A stretch of DNA of 64,000 nucleotides from assembly GCA_020161935.1 (NCBI GenBank), contig JAIUNI010000001.1, positions 682,001-746,000 of the forward strand, written 5' to 3'. The notes below the pieces were generated by a model. That model was not told where the DNA came from. It searched no databases and saw only the letters and a program-made list of their open reading frames with translations. Position numbers and translations under genes: made by a program. This document shows positions 46,729 through 54,615 of this stretch, piece after piece (position 1 is the stretch's first letter; every line of letters begins with the position of its first letter). This DNA comes from Chloroflexota bacterium. Lineage in GTDB: Bacteria; Chloroflexota; Anaerolineae; Aggregatilineales; Phototrophicaceae.

Positions 46729-47658
46729 ATGACCATACAAGAAGCAATGCAGTCAGTCGAAAACATCATGTTTGAGGTCGTAAATAGTGATGTAAAGACG
46801 TTGCGTGAAGCCAGTCGCCATATCCTTGATGCTGGTGGCAAGCGTGTCCGTCCGCGCTTGACTATGTTAGCTTACTCGGCGCTTGGCGGAACGGATTACA
46901 CCTACGCTGCCCCACCTGCCGCTGCCATTGAACTTGTTCATACCGCGAGCGTCGTCCATGATGACATCAACGATCATGGGGTCGTGCGTCGGGGTCGTCC
47001 TTCCGTAAATGCCATTTGGGGGCGCACTTTTGCCCTCCTAACCGGTGACTTTCTCTTTACCAAAGTCTACGAACTGATGGCTTCCTATAAAGACCTCAAC
47101 ATTGATCTCGCCGAAGCAACCGTTGCATTGGTTGAGGGCGAAACATTACAGGCGGCAGCCGTCAAAGAAAATAACTTCACCCGCGAAGTCTACTATCAAA
47201 TTATCGCCCGTAAAACGGCTGCGCTGTTCAAGTCCGCCGCGACCATTGGCGCAAAACTTGCTCATGCCGACGAAAAAGTAATTGAAGCGCTGGGTCAGTA
47301 CGGCTACAGTGTCGGCCTCGCCTTCCAAATCATTGATGACATCCTCGACCTCACCGCCGATACCGCCAAACTCGGTAAAACATCGGGTATCGACTTGGCG
47401 CAGGGGCGTGGTTACGTTGCCGCCTACGCGAACAATGGTCATACCGGTGTTGCCGTTGCCGAAGCTGTGGTCGAAGACAGCGACCTGATGACCTCGATCA
47501 AAGCCAAACTCCTCAAGGGTGATGCCATCAACGAAGCGCGTATCCAAGCCCGCACCCTCGCGCAGACCGCCATCGCCTGTCTCGACGTGCTGCCGGAGTC
47601 GCAAGCGAAGCGCGAACTGATTGACTTGGCGAACATGGTTGTTGACCGCGACCATTAA
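46729..47658 (+). CDS. Polyprenyl diphosphate synthase (trans-type)
   Basis: Chain-elongating isoprenyl synthase, 309 aa, likely for quinone side chains. The ATG at 46729 is chosen since AAAGGTAGG lies upstream and the family starts here; an upstream in-frame ATG at 46639 would add 30 unlikely residues. The first Asp-rich motif is VVHDDINDHG with RRGRPSVN; the second is FQIIDDILD. LTGDFLFTKVYELMA is typical of octaprenyl/heptaprenyl synthases. Product chain length is not readable by eye. Confidence 0.93.
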   Translation: MTIQEAMQSVENIMFEVVNSDVKTLREASRHILDAGGKRVRPRLTMLAYSALGGTDYTYAAPPAAAIELVHTASVVHDDINDHGVVRRGRPSVNAIWGRTFALLTGDFLFTKVYELMASYKDLNIDLAEATVALVEGETLQAAAVKENNFTREVYYQIIARKTAALFKSAATIGAKLAHADEKVIEALGQYGYSVGLAFQIIDDILDLTADTAKLGKTSGIDLAQGRGYVAAYANNGHTGVAVAEAVVEDSDLMTSIKAKLLKGDAINEARIQARTLAQTAIACLDVLPESQAKRELIDLANMVVDRDH

Positions 47659-47681
47659 ACCGCTAACAAACACGCCGGTTC

Positions 47682-47710
47682 AAAATCCAGCCACTTGGCT
47701 GGATTTTTTA
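47682..47710 (+). terminator. Intrinsic terminator after the polyprenyl synthase gene
   Basis: AAAATCCAGCC pairs with GGCTGGATTTT (stem 47682-47692 and 47697-47707) with a 4-nt loop ACTT, followed by further T residues. Confidence 0.85.
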
Positions 47711-47759
47711 TTCCCTCGTCGCGGTATAATCTCTGCATTCACTAGAGGAGAATACCGCC

Positions 47760-49382
47760 GTGATAAAAGTTGTCTCCGTTGACCATACACGCGAAATCGA
47801 AGCCGCCGCCGATGCCGCTGGCTTGACCTACGCGACCCTCATGCAAAACGCCGGTCACGCGGTCGCCCAACGTGTCATAGCACACCTCGCAAACCGCCCG
47901 AATGCGCGTGTCACCGTCCTCGTCGGCGCAGGTAACAACGGCGGTGATGGTCTTGTCGCTGGCCTCGTCGTCGCCCAGCAAACAAAAGCCCTCGTCCGGT
48001 TCTACCTCCTCAAACCGCGCTCGGAAGATGATGTGAACTTTGTCGCCGTTCGCAATGCCAATCTCTCCGTCGCCCACGCTTCCGACGACCGTGACGGGCG
48101 TGTTTTGCGTAACATGGTCGCCAGCGCCGATGTGGTCGTTGATTCGCTATACGGGATCGGCCTGAAGCTCCCCTTGCGTCCCGACGCAGCCAAGTTCCTC
48201 CACACCATCAATCAGGCGCTAAATGATACCCAGCAGCCTGAGCAGCCGCAGGGCATCCTGATCTCACCGATAAATCCCACATCGCGCCTGCATATCCTCA
48301 AGCCCTATGTCATCGCCGTGGATTGTCCGAGCGGGCTTGATTGCGACACGGGCGAACTCGACTCCAACGCCATTCGTGCCGATGAAACCGTCACCTTCAT
48401 CTCCGCGAAGAAAGGGCTGCTGGAGTTTCCCGGTGCTGAAGCGGTAGGCGATCTTCACGTCGCCACCATCGGCCTGACGGATGACTTCCCTCTGTTGAAA
48501 GCTATCGAGCCGACCCTTGCCGATGCGTCGATTGCGTCGCTCTTGCCCGCACGTCCGCTAAATGCCAATAAGGGGACGTTCGGCAAAATAATGGTGGTCG
48601 CTGGCTCATCCAATTATGTCGGTGCTGCGGGTCTCACCAGCATGTCCGCTTATCGTTCGGGTGCTGGGCTAGTCACCGTTGCCGCGCCACAGTCGGTTGT
48701 GGCTGCGCTTTGTGGTCACTTCCTCGAACCAACGTGGCTGCCTCTTGCTGAAACAAAGGGCGAAATTGCCTCCAAAGAAGCCACAGCTTTGGCGAAAGAA
48801 ATCTCGACTTATAGTGCGGCACTCCTAGGACCGGGGTGGGGCAAGGCAAAATCAACCCACGACCTGTTAGTGAAACTCCTCAAACAAAAACTCCCGCCGC
48901 TGATTATCGACGCGGATGGCCTCAATCTGCTCAGTGACATCGACAAATGGTGGAAGCAGCTTCCTGCTGAAACGATCATTACCCCGCACCCCGGCGAGAT
49001 GGGGCGGCTCGCAAAAGTAACAACTGTCGATGTTCAGGCTGACCGTTGGAAAATCGCTGCCGAGAAAGCCGTGGAGTGGAAGGTGATTTTGGTGCTAAAA
49101 GGCGCACATACTTTAGTTGCCGCGCCGGACGGTCGCATTACCGCCATGCCCTTCAAATCCGACGCGCTCTCAACCGCTGGTACAGGGGATGTGCTTGCTG
49201 GTCTTATAGCCGGTTTTCTGGGGCAGGGGGTTGCGCCGTTCGATGCGGCTGCTTTGGGCGCTTACGTTCACGGCCTTGCGGGGGAGTTCGCTGCGATAAC
49301 ACAGGGCAACACCCGCAGTGTCACATCCGGCGACGTGTTGAACGCCATACCGGACGCGCTAACCGCCCTAACTACTCCTTAA
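47760..49382 (+). CDS. nnr: Bifunctional NAD(P)H-hydrate epimerase/dehydratase
   Basis: Repairs damaged NADH and NADPH; 540 aa. The N-terminal YjeF epimerase domain (about 1-225) shows VLVGAGNNGGDGLVAGLVV and the catalytic VVVDSLYGIG. The C-terminal kinase-like dehydratase domain (about 240-535) shows GTFGKIMVVAGSSNYVGAAG, PHPGEMGRL and STAGTGDVLAGLIAGFLGQG. GTG start with GAGGAG upstream and TATAAT at 47725-47730 before it. Its last 11 bases overlap the convergent YtxH-like gene. Confidence 0.94.
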   Translation: MIKVVSVDHTREIEAAADAAGLTYATLMQNAGHAVAQRVIAHLANRPNARVTVLVGAGNNGGDGLVAGLVVAQQTKALVRFYLLKPRSEDDVNFVAVRNANLSVAHASDDRDGRVLRNMVASADVVVDSLYGIGLKLPLRPDAAKFLHTINQALNDTQQPEQPQGILISPINPTSRLHILKPYVIAVDCPSGLDCDTGELDSNAIRADETVTFISAKKGLLEFPGAEAVGDLHVATIGLTDDFPLLKAIEPTLADASIASLLPARPLNANKGTFGKIMVVAGSSNYVGAAGLTSMSAYRSGAGLVTVAAPQSVVAALCGHFLEPTWLPLAETKGEIASKEATALAKEISTYSAALLGPGWGKAKSTHDLLVKLLKQKLPPLIIDADGLNLLSDIDKWWKQLPAETIITPHPGEMGRLAKVTTVDVQADRWKIAAEKAVEWKVILVLKGAHTLVAAPDGRITAMPFKSDALSTAGTGDVLAGLIAGFLGQGVAPFDAAALGAYVHGLAGEFAAITQGNTRSVTSGDVLNAIPDALTALTTP

Positions 49383-49623
49383 ACCCCAGTTCCAGCCGTC
49401 GTCGCCGTGCTGCGGCTTTACCTTCGGCCATACTTTCAGCCAGTGGATCACTGACGACCGCCTCGATCTTGTTGCGTATTTGATCGCCGCCTTCAGCGAT
49501 CTGCTGCCGGACTTCGCTGCCGCTGCGGGGTGCGCGGAACAAAGCCGCAATCCCGCCTACGATAATCCCGATGATGAACCCGCCGATCAACAGGCCGGTA
49601 TTGAGTTGTTTATTGTCGTCCAC
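49372..49623 (-). CDS. YtxH-like small membrane protein
   Basis: An 83-aa protein with one N-terminal membrane helix (GLLIGGFIIGIIVGGIAALF) then FRAPRSGSEVRQQIAEGGDQ and a charged helical tail. This is the pattern of YtxH/gas-vesicle-like proteins of unknown function. The start is a GTG overlapping the preceding stop as TAGTG. Cotranscribed with two more membrane proteins. Confidence 0.7.
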   Translation of the reverse strand: MDDNKQLNTGLLIGGFIIGIIVGGIAALFRAPRSGSEVRQQIAEGGDQIRNKIEAVVSDPLAESMAEGKAAARRRRLELGFKE

Positions 49624-50120
49624 TATTTTTGTCCGTTCTGTTGCTTCGTGCGCCGGATAGCCCGCCGGATGCCACCCACGTCGCGGAAGACTACGCCTAA
49701 CCCTGCCATGAACCCACCGGCGCGGATAATCGGGCCAACCGCGTTATCACCCACGAACTCAACAGTACCTTTTGCCGTGTCCACCGTTTCTTTAGCGGTC
49801 GTCAGTACTGGCTGTACATCCCGCTTCAACATATTGATCAACCGTGTAACCTGAACGATCAGCACCGCGATAGAACCAATAATCAGAATGCCTTCGATAC
49901 CGATCATGATGAACAGCAGGTTGCGAATATACTCAATCCGCGTCGCCGTGACCTCAAGTTCACTGGTAAAGCCCAGTAACAGCCCGATGATAAAAATGAG
50001 CGCGATAATGCCGCCTAAGACACCGGCACTCAAAAATACAATGCGCTGTACAGTCCATGTTGACTGTTTTTCGGTTGTAGTTGCCTCTACAGCAGGCGTG
50101 GGTAAAGCAGTTTGTGACAT
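49623..50120 (-). CDS. Membrane protein with two helices and an amphipathic tail
   Basis: A 165-aa protein not recognised with certainty. A Thr/Pro-rich N terminus is followed by membrane segments at about 26-52 and 68-90. Then comes a heptad-like stretch (KETVDTAKGTVEFVGDN) and a basic end (RRAIRRTKQQ). The DUF948-type tail suggests an envelope or cell-shape role, by resemblance only. It overlaps the YtxH-like gene at TAGTG. Confidence 0.65.
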   Translation of the reverse strand: MSQTALPTPAVEATTTEKQSTWTVQRIVFLSAGVLGGIIALIFIIGLLLGFTSELEVTATRIEYIRNLLFIMIGIEGILIIGSIAVLIVQVTRLINMLKRDVQPVLTTAKETVDTAKGTVEFVGDNAVGPIIRAGGFMAGLGVVFRDVGGIRRAIRRTKQQNGQK

Positions 50121-50128
50121 AGATAACC

Positions 50129-50482
50129 TTATTGTGTTGATCGCTTATTCTTCTGGTCGGTGGTCAAAACATGCGCTGCCACCAAAGCTAAAACCGCACC
50201 CAATGACGCGGTTGCGATTCGTAAAGTGCCGATGTTGAAAATGTTGATGCCAAATACCACGCCGATTAAATGACCAGCGGCAAATCCAACCCAACCGGCG
50301 AGCAGAAACAACGCCAGTCGCCGCGCGTCACCACCCATGATGATGTGAAAACCGGCTCCGAATAATGTCGCTAAAATAAACCCGAAAATAGTCGTTGGCC
50401 CTAACAATTTCCCCCGCCCCTTCGTCGAATTGTTCGGTTCTGATACTCTATGGTACAATTTCGCTTGCGACGAGTGTAGCAT
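50129..50482 (-). CDS. Small integral membrane protein, unknown function
   Basis: A 117-aa protein with about three hydrophobic helices (TIFGFILATLFGAGFHIIMG; LALFLLAGWVGFAAGHLIG; TLRIATASLGAVLALVAAHV). I do not recognise a named family. It starts the three-gene membrane-protein unit, 8 bp ahead of the next gene. Weak ribosome site (AGGTC). Confidence 0.6.
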   Translation of the reverse strand: MLHSSQAKLYHRVSEPNNSTKGRGKLLGPTTIFGFILATLFGAGFHIIMGGDARRLALFLLAGWVGFAAGHLIGVVFGINIFNIGTLRIATASLGAVLALVAAHVLTTDQKNKRSTQ

Positions 50483-50525
50483 AGACTGACCTATCAGACA
50501 CAGTACAAATGGCTAATTTTTGCTG

Positions 50526-51755
50526 ATGACTATCTTAGATCACCGCATTCTGATCCCCAAGTCCCCCGAAAAGATTTGGGAATTCCTGAGCGACATTTCA
50601 AATAACCCCGCTTGGCAAGTTGATTGTACCGATATTTCGCTCCTTACTAATAAACGTTCCGGCGCGGGTACCCGTTGGCGTTATACCACTTCTGGCGGTC
50701 GTTCGTTTGTGGTCGAAACAACCGCGTGGTACGATGGCCTCGGCTACGAATACACTTTTGTCGATGGCGCACCCTTTAAAGAGAGTAAGGGACGTATCCG
50801 CCTACAAGAAATTGCCGAAGGCACGGTTGTCCAATGGACACTCACCTACGAAACCGGAGGTGTGTTAGCCGGTTTTCGGAATGCCGTAGGTCTGAAACGC
50901 CAATTCGAAAATGCAATGGTGGATAGCCTCAAAAACCTGTGGAAAGTCCTTCAAAAGGTGATGCCAGAGGACAAACCACGCGAGGTAAAGTCGCTCATGC
51001 GGGATGCGCCCGATTACGAATCGCGTACGCATTACCGCCCGCGTCACCCCTCCAAAACCGATGAACAAGCACCGCCTGTCGAGCAGGGTGTGTCCGCCAT
51101 CATTGAACCGCCGATCTCGCTCGAAGATACTCGTCCGCGTGCGCCCGTGCGTATCGAAGTGCCGCCCATCGAGCCGGAACCCGAATCGCCGGAAGTAGCC
51201 GAAGCGCTCCGTTCCGAGTTTGCGCCGCCGCTGTCGGAAATTGTCGAAGACTCCAGCGTTAGCGAGTTTGCGGCTTCCCTCGCGACAACCGAACCATCGG
51301 ATGAAGTGCAAGACCCCTTTGCGCCCGCTGCCGAAGTGTCATCACCCACGTCGGAAGTTGTACCGCCGATGTCACGCACCACGACTCAAGAGTCACCTAT
51401 ACTGCCACCGGAGCCAACGAGCGCACCGCTGCCACAGCCAGAAGCACCCAAACGCCGCACTACAACTCAAGAAACACGTGTGGTAACTCCTGAACCGGAA
51501 CGCGAAGTACCACCTGCCGCTGCTCCGGTTCCCTCAACGCCTGATACTGTGAAGATGGCAACCGGCGAAATGAGCGTCTTTGATCTCTTTGGTATCCCGC
51601 GCCCCAGCCAGACGCAGGAGATACAACCGGTCGTTATCCCTGAAGAAGTTGAGGAAGTAATCACCACGCCCGAAGGGGTCATTGCTCAACCCTCGCGCAT
51701 CGGTTTGCGCCTCGTTTTACGTCGCAAACGTGTGAAAATTCGCCGGCCAGTATAA
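50526..51755 (+). CDS. START-like (SRPBCC) domain protein with long disordered tail
   Basis: A 409-aa protein. The ATG at 50526 is preferred over a TTG at 50520. Residues 1-145 form a polyketide-cyclase/START-like fold (IPKSPEKIWEFLSDISNNPAWQ is the typical opening; RIRLQEIAEGTVVQWTLTYE a central strand). From about 165 to 375 the sequence is rich in Pro, Glu, Ser and Thr with repeats of RTTTQE, and the last residues are a basic patch (RLVLRRKRVKIRRP). It probably binds a hydrophobic ligand, or acts as a scaffold; neither is known. Confidence 0.8.
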   Translation: MTILDHRILIPKSPEKIWEFLSDISNNPAWQVDCTDISLLTNKRSGAGTRWRYTTSGGRSFVVETTAWYDGLGYEYTFVDGAPFKESKGRIRLQEIAEGTVVQWTLTYETGGVLAGFRNAVGLKRQFENAMVDSLKNLWKVLQKVMPEDKPREVKSLMRDAPDYESRTHYRPRHPSKTDEQAPPVEQGVSAIIEPPISLEDTRPRAPVRIEVPPIEPEPESPEVAEALRSEFAPPLSEIVEDSSVSEFAASLATTEPSDEVQDPFAPAAEVSSPTSEVVPPMSRTTTQESPILPPEPTSAPLPQPEAPKRRTTTQETRVVTPEPEREVPPAAAPVPSTPDTVKMATGEMSVFDLFGIPRPSQTQEIQPVVIPEEVEEVITTPEGVIAQPSRIGLRLVLRRKRVKIRRPV

Positions 51756-51792
51756 AACAAAAACACCCGTGTCTGCGGGTGTTTCTTTGTAG

Positions 51793-51866
51793 GGTGACAT
51801 ATGGGGCTCGAACCCATGACATCGAGGACCACAACCCCGCGCTCTGCCAACTGAGCTAATGTCACC
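51793..51866 (-). tRNA. tRNA-His (anticodon GTG)
   Basis: Acceptor GTGACAT pairs with ATGTCAC. D arm GCTC/GAGC, anticodon stem CGGGG/CCTCG with loop TTGTGGT, T arm ATGGG/CCCAT. An extra G at -1 faces C73, the identity pair of histidine tRNAs. CCA is not encoded. Confidence 0.97.
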
Positions 51867-51903
51867 GTATAGGAAAAAGTATAGCAGAACGTCAAAGCCG
51901 AAT

Positions 51904-52560
51904 CTAGGGTATCTTCCGCGCAACAATCACCTGTGCGATGCTTCTTTTACACCGTTCTTCATGGAGCGAAGCCTCAAATCCATATTGGGTGAAAAAGTCG
52001 CGGATCGAAGTGCTTTGCTCCCCGCGCTGTCCTGTAATGCGGTACAGCCACTCCAATCCTTTTTCACCGATGCCGCCTCCCGTTAGCACCCCGTTCGGCA
52101 CGATGATGAACCGCCCATTATCCGTCAATACCCGGTGGACTTCTTTGAGCGTTTCGTCAGCAAAGATAAAGTCGGTGGGAAAGGTACTGATGACCGTGCT
52201 AAACTGCTGTGCAGGGAAGGGGATCTGCTGCGCTTTTCCACGCACCAATCGTCCCTTCAACCGTCTACGCTTCAATTTGCGGCTGGCAATCTGCCCCATA
52301 TACGGCGACAGGTCATAACCAATGGTTTGATAGCCGTTTTCAAGAAGATCAATTTGTAAATTGCCAGTGCCGTGTGCGAGTTCGAGAATGTCCCTACGCT
52401 TATCGGCTGGCAGGTGCTTAAGCGCCGCTCGCTGCCAGCTTCGCCATTCACCCAGCGAGACAACCACACTCACGAGATCATACGTAAAAGCCATCTCATT
52501 GTAGAGCAGTCGAAAGCCGAAGCGGATGAGACTCCACCACACACTAGCGAGACGTTTCAC
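51904..52560 (-). CDS. Class I SAM-dependent methyltransferase
   Basis: A 218-aa methyltransferase of unknown substrate. Motif I is ILELAHGTGNLQIDLLENG (HGTG in place of the usual GCG-type turn), followed by IGYDLSPYMGQIASRKL and VHRVLTDNGRFIIVPN. The N terminus FGFRLLYNEMAFTYDLVSVVVS resembles UbiE-like proteins acting on lipids or quinones. Its start overlaps the end of the glycerophosphodiesterase gene by 17 bases, so the pair is likely coexpressed; a lipid substrate is a guess. Confidence 0.83.
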   Translation of the reverse strand: MKRLASVWWSLIRFGFRLLYNEMAFTYDLVSVVVSLGEWRSWQRAALKHLPADKRRDILELAHGTGNLQIDLLENGYQTIGYDLSPYMGQIASRKLKRRRLKGRLVRGKAQQIPFPAQQFSTVISTFPTDFIFADETLKEVHRVLTDNGRFIIVPNGVLTGGGIGEKGLEWLYRITGQRGEQSTSIRDFFTQYGFEASLHEERCKRSIAQVIVARKIP

Positions 52561-53299
52561 TAATCGCCTCGATAATCACATCCGGCTTATCGGTAATAAT
52601 CGCATCCACGCCCAGCTTGTACAGCTCTGCCGCACGCTGCGGATCGTTGACCGTCCATGTATTCACACGGTAATTGTGCTGCCGTGCCCATTCCATATAC
52701 GCTGCGTCGATCATCACATCTTGCGGGTGACGGGCTTCATGCGCCAAACCGTCCATCGCTGCGCTGAAGTCGTAATCTGGTGCGTACAAATATCCAATCG
52801 GAACATTGGGCAAAATCGCGCGGAATCGCTTGAGCGCCAGCGGGTTAAACGACGATATGATGACACTCGCCTCTAGCCCGTGCTGCCGGATGCAGTCCGC
52901 GACAGCTTGCTCTACGCCATCGGTCTCCTGCGTGTCGGATTTAATTTCCACATTGATGAAGCACTTTTGACCCACGGCCTCAAACACTTCGCTCAGGGTA
53001 GGGATGCGTACCCCTGCATACTCTTTGCTAAAGCTGCTTCCCGCGTCCAGTTCCTTCAACTGTGCCAGCGTCATATTCTTCGCCAACCCCTTACCGTCGG
53101 TCGTCGCGTCCACGCTAAAGTCATGCAGCACAATCAATTGACCATCTTTCGACAAGTGCGTATCAAGTTCAACACCTGTCGCCCCTTGTGCCAGTGCCAT
53201 CTCAAAAGATGGAATAGTGTTCATCGGCGCATACGCTCGCGCCCCGCGATGTCCCCAAACCAACGTCCGACCCTGATAGATATTTTCTAACGGAAGCAT
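52544..53299 (-). CDS. Glycerophosphodiester phosphodiesterase
   Basis: Splits glycerophosphodiesters into glycerol 3-phosphate and an alcohol; 251 aa. The ATG at 53299 has AGGA seven bases upstream; one at 53305 is the alternative. The catalytic His opens the barrel in VWGHRGARAYAP, metal ligands sit in GVELDTHLSKDGQLIVLHD, and NVEIKSD gives a further ligand. The usual PENT motif reads PMNT here, losing a normally conserved Glu. There is no signal peptide, so the enzyme is cytoplasmic. Confidence 0.9.
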   Translation of the reverse strand: MLPLENIYQGRTLVWGHRGARAYAPMNTIPSFEMALAQGATGVELDTHLSKDGQLIVLHDFSVDATTDGKGLAKNMTLAQLKELDAGSSFSKEYAGVRIPTLSEVFEAVGQKCFINVEIKSDTQETDGVEQAVADCIRQHGLEASVIISSFNPLALKRFRAILPNVPIGYLYAPDYDFSAAMDGLAHEARHPQDVMIDAAYMEWARQHNYRVNTWTVNDPQRAAELYKLGVDAIITDKPDVIIEAISETSR

Positions 53300-53430
53300 G
53301 ACCATATCCTAACCGGATTCAAACCGTAGAATCACTAATAATGAGAAAATTTGTGCTATAGTATTCATGGTAGTGGTCATATGGTAAGTGATAAATCATT
53401 GCTCTAACACAAACAGAATCCATCGTGTAG

Positions 53431-53450
53431 GGACGAGATACATCTCGTCC
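53431..53450. repeat. GTAGGG-family palindrome
   Basis: GGACGAGAT (53431-53439) pairs with ATCTCGTCC (53442-53450), preceded by TGTAG and followed by GCGCC. Confidence 0.7.
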
Positions 53451-53729
53451 GCGCCACCGTTTCACACATACCACTTACTTTGTAACCACCACCGTATTCA
53501 TGGTAGTTGATCACATACTATGTGATGAATTTGCTGAGTTCCCCTCGCGCTGAGGGAGAGGGGCTAGGGGTCAGGGTTTATTCACCACATAATTTGAAAC
53601 CATTACTTCCACCACACACTATCAATATATCAGGCTTTCATGATGTCCATGCTAAATTCTGTTCCCAATTTGTTAATCGTAAAAACCGTCCCGGCGGCAT
53701 CCTCCCCTGCATCCGCTGAAGCAGCACCA

Positions 53730-53865
53730 AAATGGCACAGCGGCGGTTTCACGGGAGCCATCTGCTGCACGAGTGTCAATTCAGCGCCGCGCTCTCTCAC
53801 TTCTGCCGCCACAAAATGACAATTCAGCGGCTGTACGGGAGCGAGCCGCCTGTCAATTCGGCGGG
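53730..53865 (-). repeat. 136-bp repeat with 43/34-bp units, copy B
   Basis: Aligned nearly end to end with 20293-20426. Cores CAATTC(A/G)GCG start at 53778, 53821 and 53855, the same 43 and 34 spacing. It lies 30 bp past the stop of the Rieske gene, i.e. again at the 3' end of a minus-strand operon. Confidence 0.75.
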
Positions 53866-53894
53866 AAAATTGCAAATTTTGCATTTTTCGCAAA

Positions 53895-54203
53895 CTATCG
53901 AGGCATCACCTGAATGGCGCTGCCTTCAACCCGCACATCGAATCGCTTTACATCAACCATCGCCGGTGCGCTGAGTACCTTACCCGTCCGTATATCAAAC
54001 GTCGCCCCATGTCGTGGGCATTCAATAATACAACCGGTCAGTTCACCTTCAGCCAACGGGCCGTCGTCATGGGTGCAAACATCCTCAATCGCGTAAAAGG
54101 TTCCCTCCACGTTGAAGATCGCTACCCACCGTCGCCCCACCTGCACCACCATACGTTCGTTCGGTTGGAGTTCGTCTTTTTGGGCTACTGTCACGTAATC
54201 CAT
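53895..54203 (-). CDS. Rieske 2Fe-2S ferredoxin-like protein
   Basis: Small soluble Rieske protein, 102 aa, similar to NirD/BphF-type ferredoxins. Cluster ligands are visible in CTHDDGPL (Cys, His) and CPRHGATFD (Cys, His). It is the last gene of the suf operon, 7 bp past sufU, so it may deliver electrons for cluster assembly or be a client; Chloroflexi and Actinobacteria often have such a gene here. Confidence 0.92.
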   Translation of the reverse strand: MDYVTVAQKDELQPNERMVVQVGRRWVAIFNVEGTFYAIEDVCTHDDGPLAEGELTGCIIECPRHGATFDIRTGKVLSAPAMVDVKRFDVRVEGSAIQVMPR

Positions 54204-54210
54204 CAGCCGT

Positions 54211-54606
54211 TCATTCCTTGTCTTCGATAGCTTCCCAGTCGGTTGCGCTCTGTGTCGCGATCACCAGCGTTTTCAGGGAAAGTAACGCGCATTTTACGCG
54301 ATTAATCGTCAAAGGAATACCCACCATCTCAAAAACGTCGTCCTTGGTCAGCTTGGTAATTTCATCCAACGACTTGCCGAGCAGTTCGTCTCCAAGCATC
54401 GAAGCAGTGGCTTGGCTTATCGCGCAGCCTTCACCGTCCCATGCAATGTCGGTGATAATCCGTTCTGAGTTCACTCGCATCGTCAGGTGCAGCCGGTCAC
54501 CACACAACGGATTATGCTCCTCATGGTCAAAGTCTGCCGGATTTAAAATACCGGGGTGGTGGGGTGTTCTAGCATGGTCGAGTATGATCTCGCGGTACAT
54601 ATCCAT
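54211..54606 (-). CDS. sufU: Iron-sulfur cluster scaffold/sulfur transferase SufU
   Basis: U-type protein receiving persulfide sulfur from SufS; 131 aa. Three Cys (NPLCGD, EGCAIS and RVKCALL) and the Asp of CGD form the zinc/sulfur-transfer site. The insertion between Gly-Cys and the last Cys, as in SufU and not IscU, is consistent. Between sufS and the Rieske gene. Confidence 0.93.
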   Translation of the reverse strand: MDMYREIILDHARTPHHPGILNPADFDHEEHNPLCGDRLHLTMRVNSERIITDIAWDGEGCAISQATASMLGDELLGKSLDEITKLTKDDVFEMVGIPLTINRVKCALLSLKTLVIATQSATDWEAIEDKE

Positions 54607-54615
54607 AGGAACCTC

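Larger units (their letters stand above)
53300..53894. other. Non-coding region with palindrome and 136-bp repeat
   Basis: No gene supported. It holds a GTAGGG palindrome at 53431-53450, an AT-rich stretch and the repeat copy B at 53730-53865. Confidence 0.75.

Noticed and set aside
51686..51926. Two minus-strand open frames across the tRNA-His region
   Set aside because: They are read through the tRNA itself and give the usual tRNA-derived peptides; no ribosome site or family.
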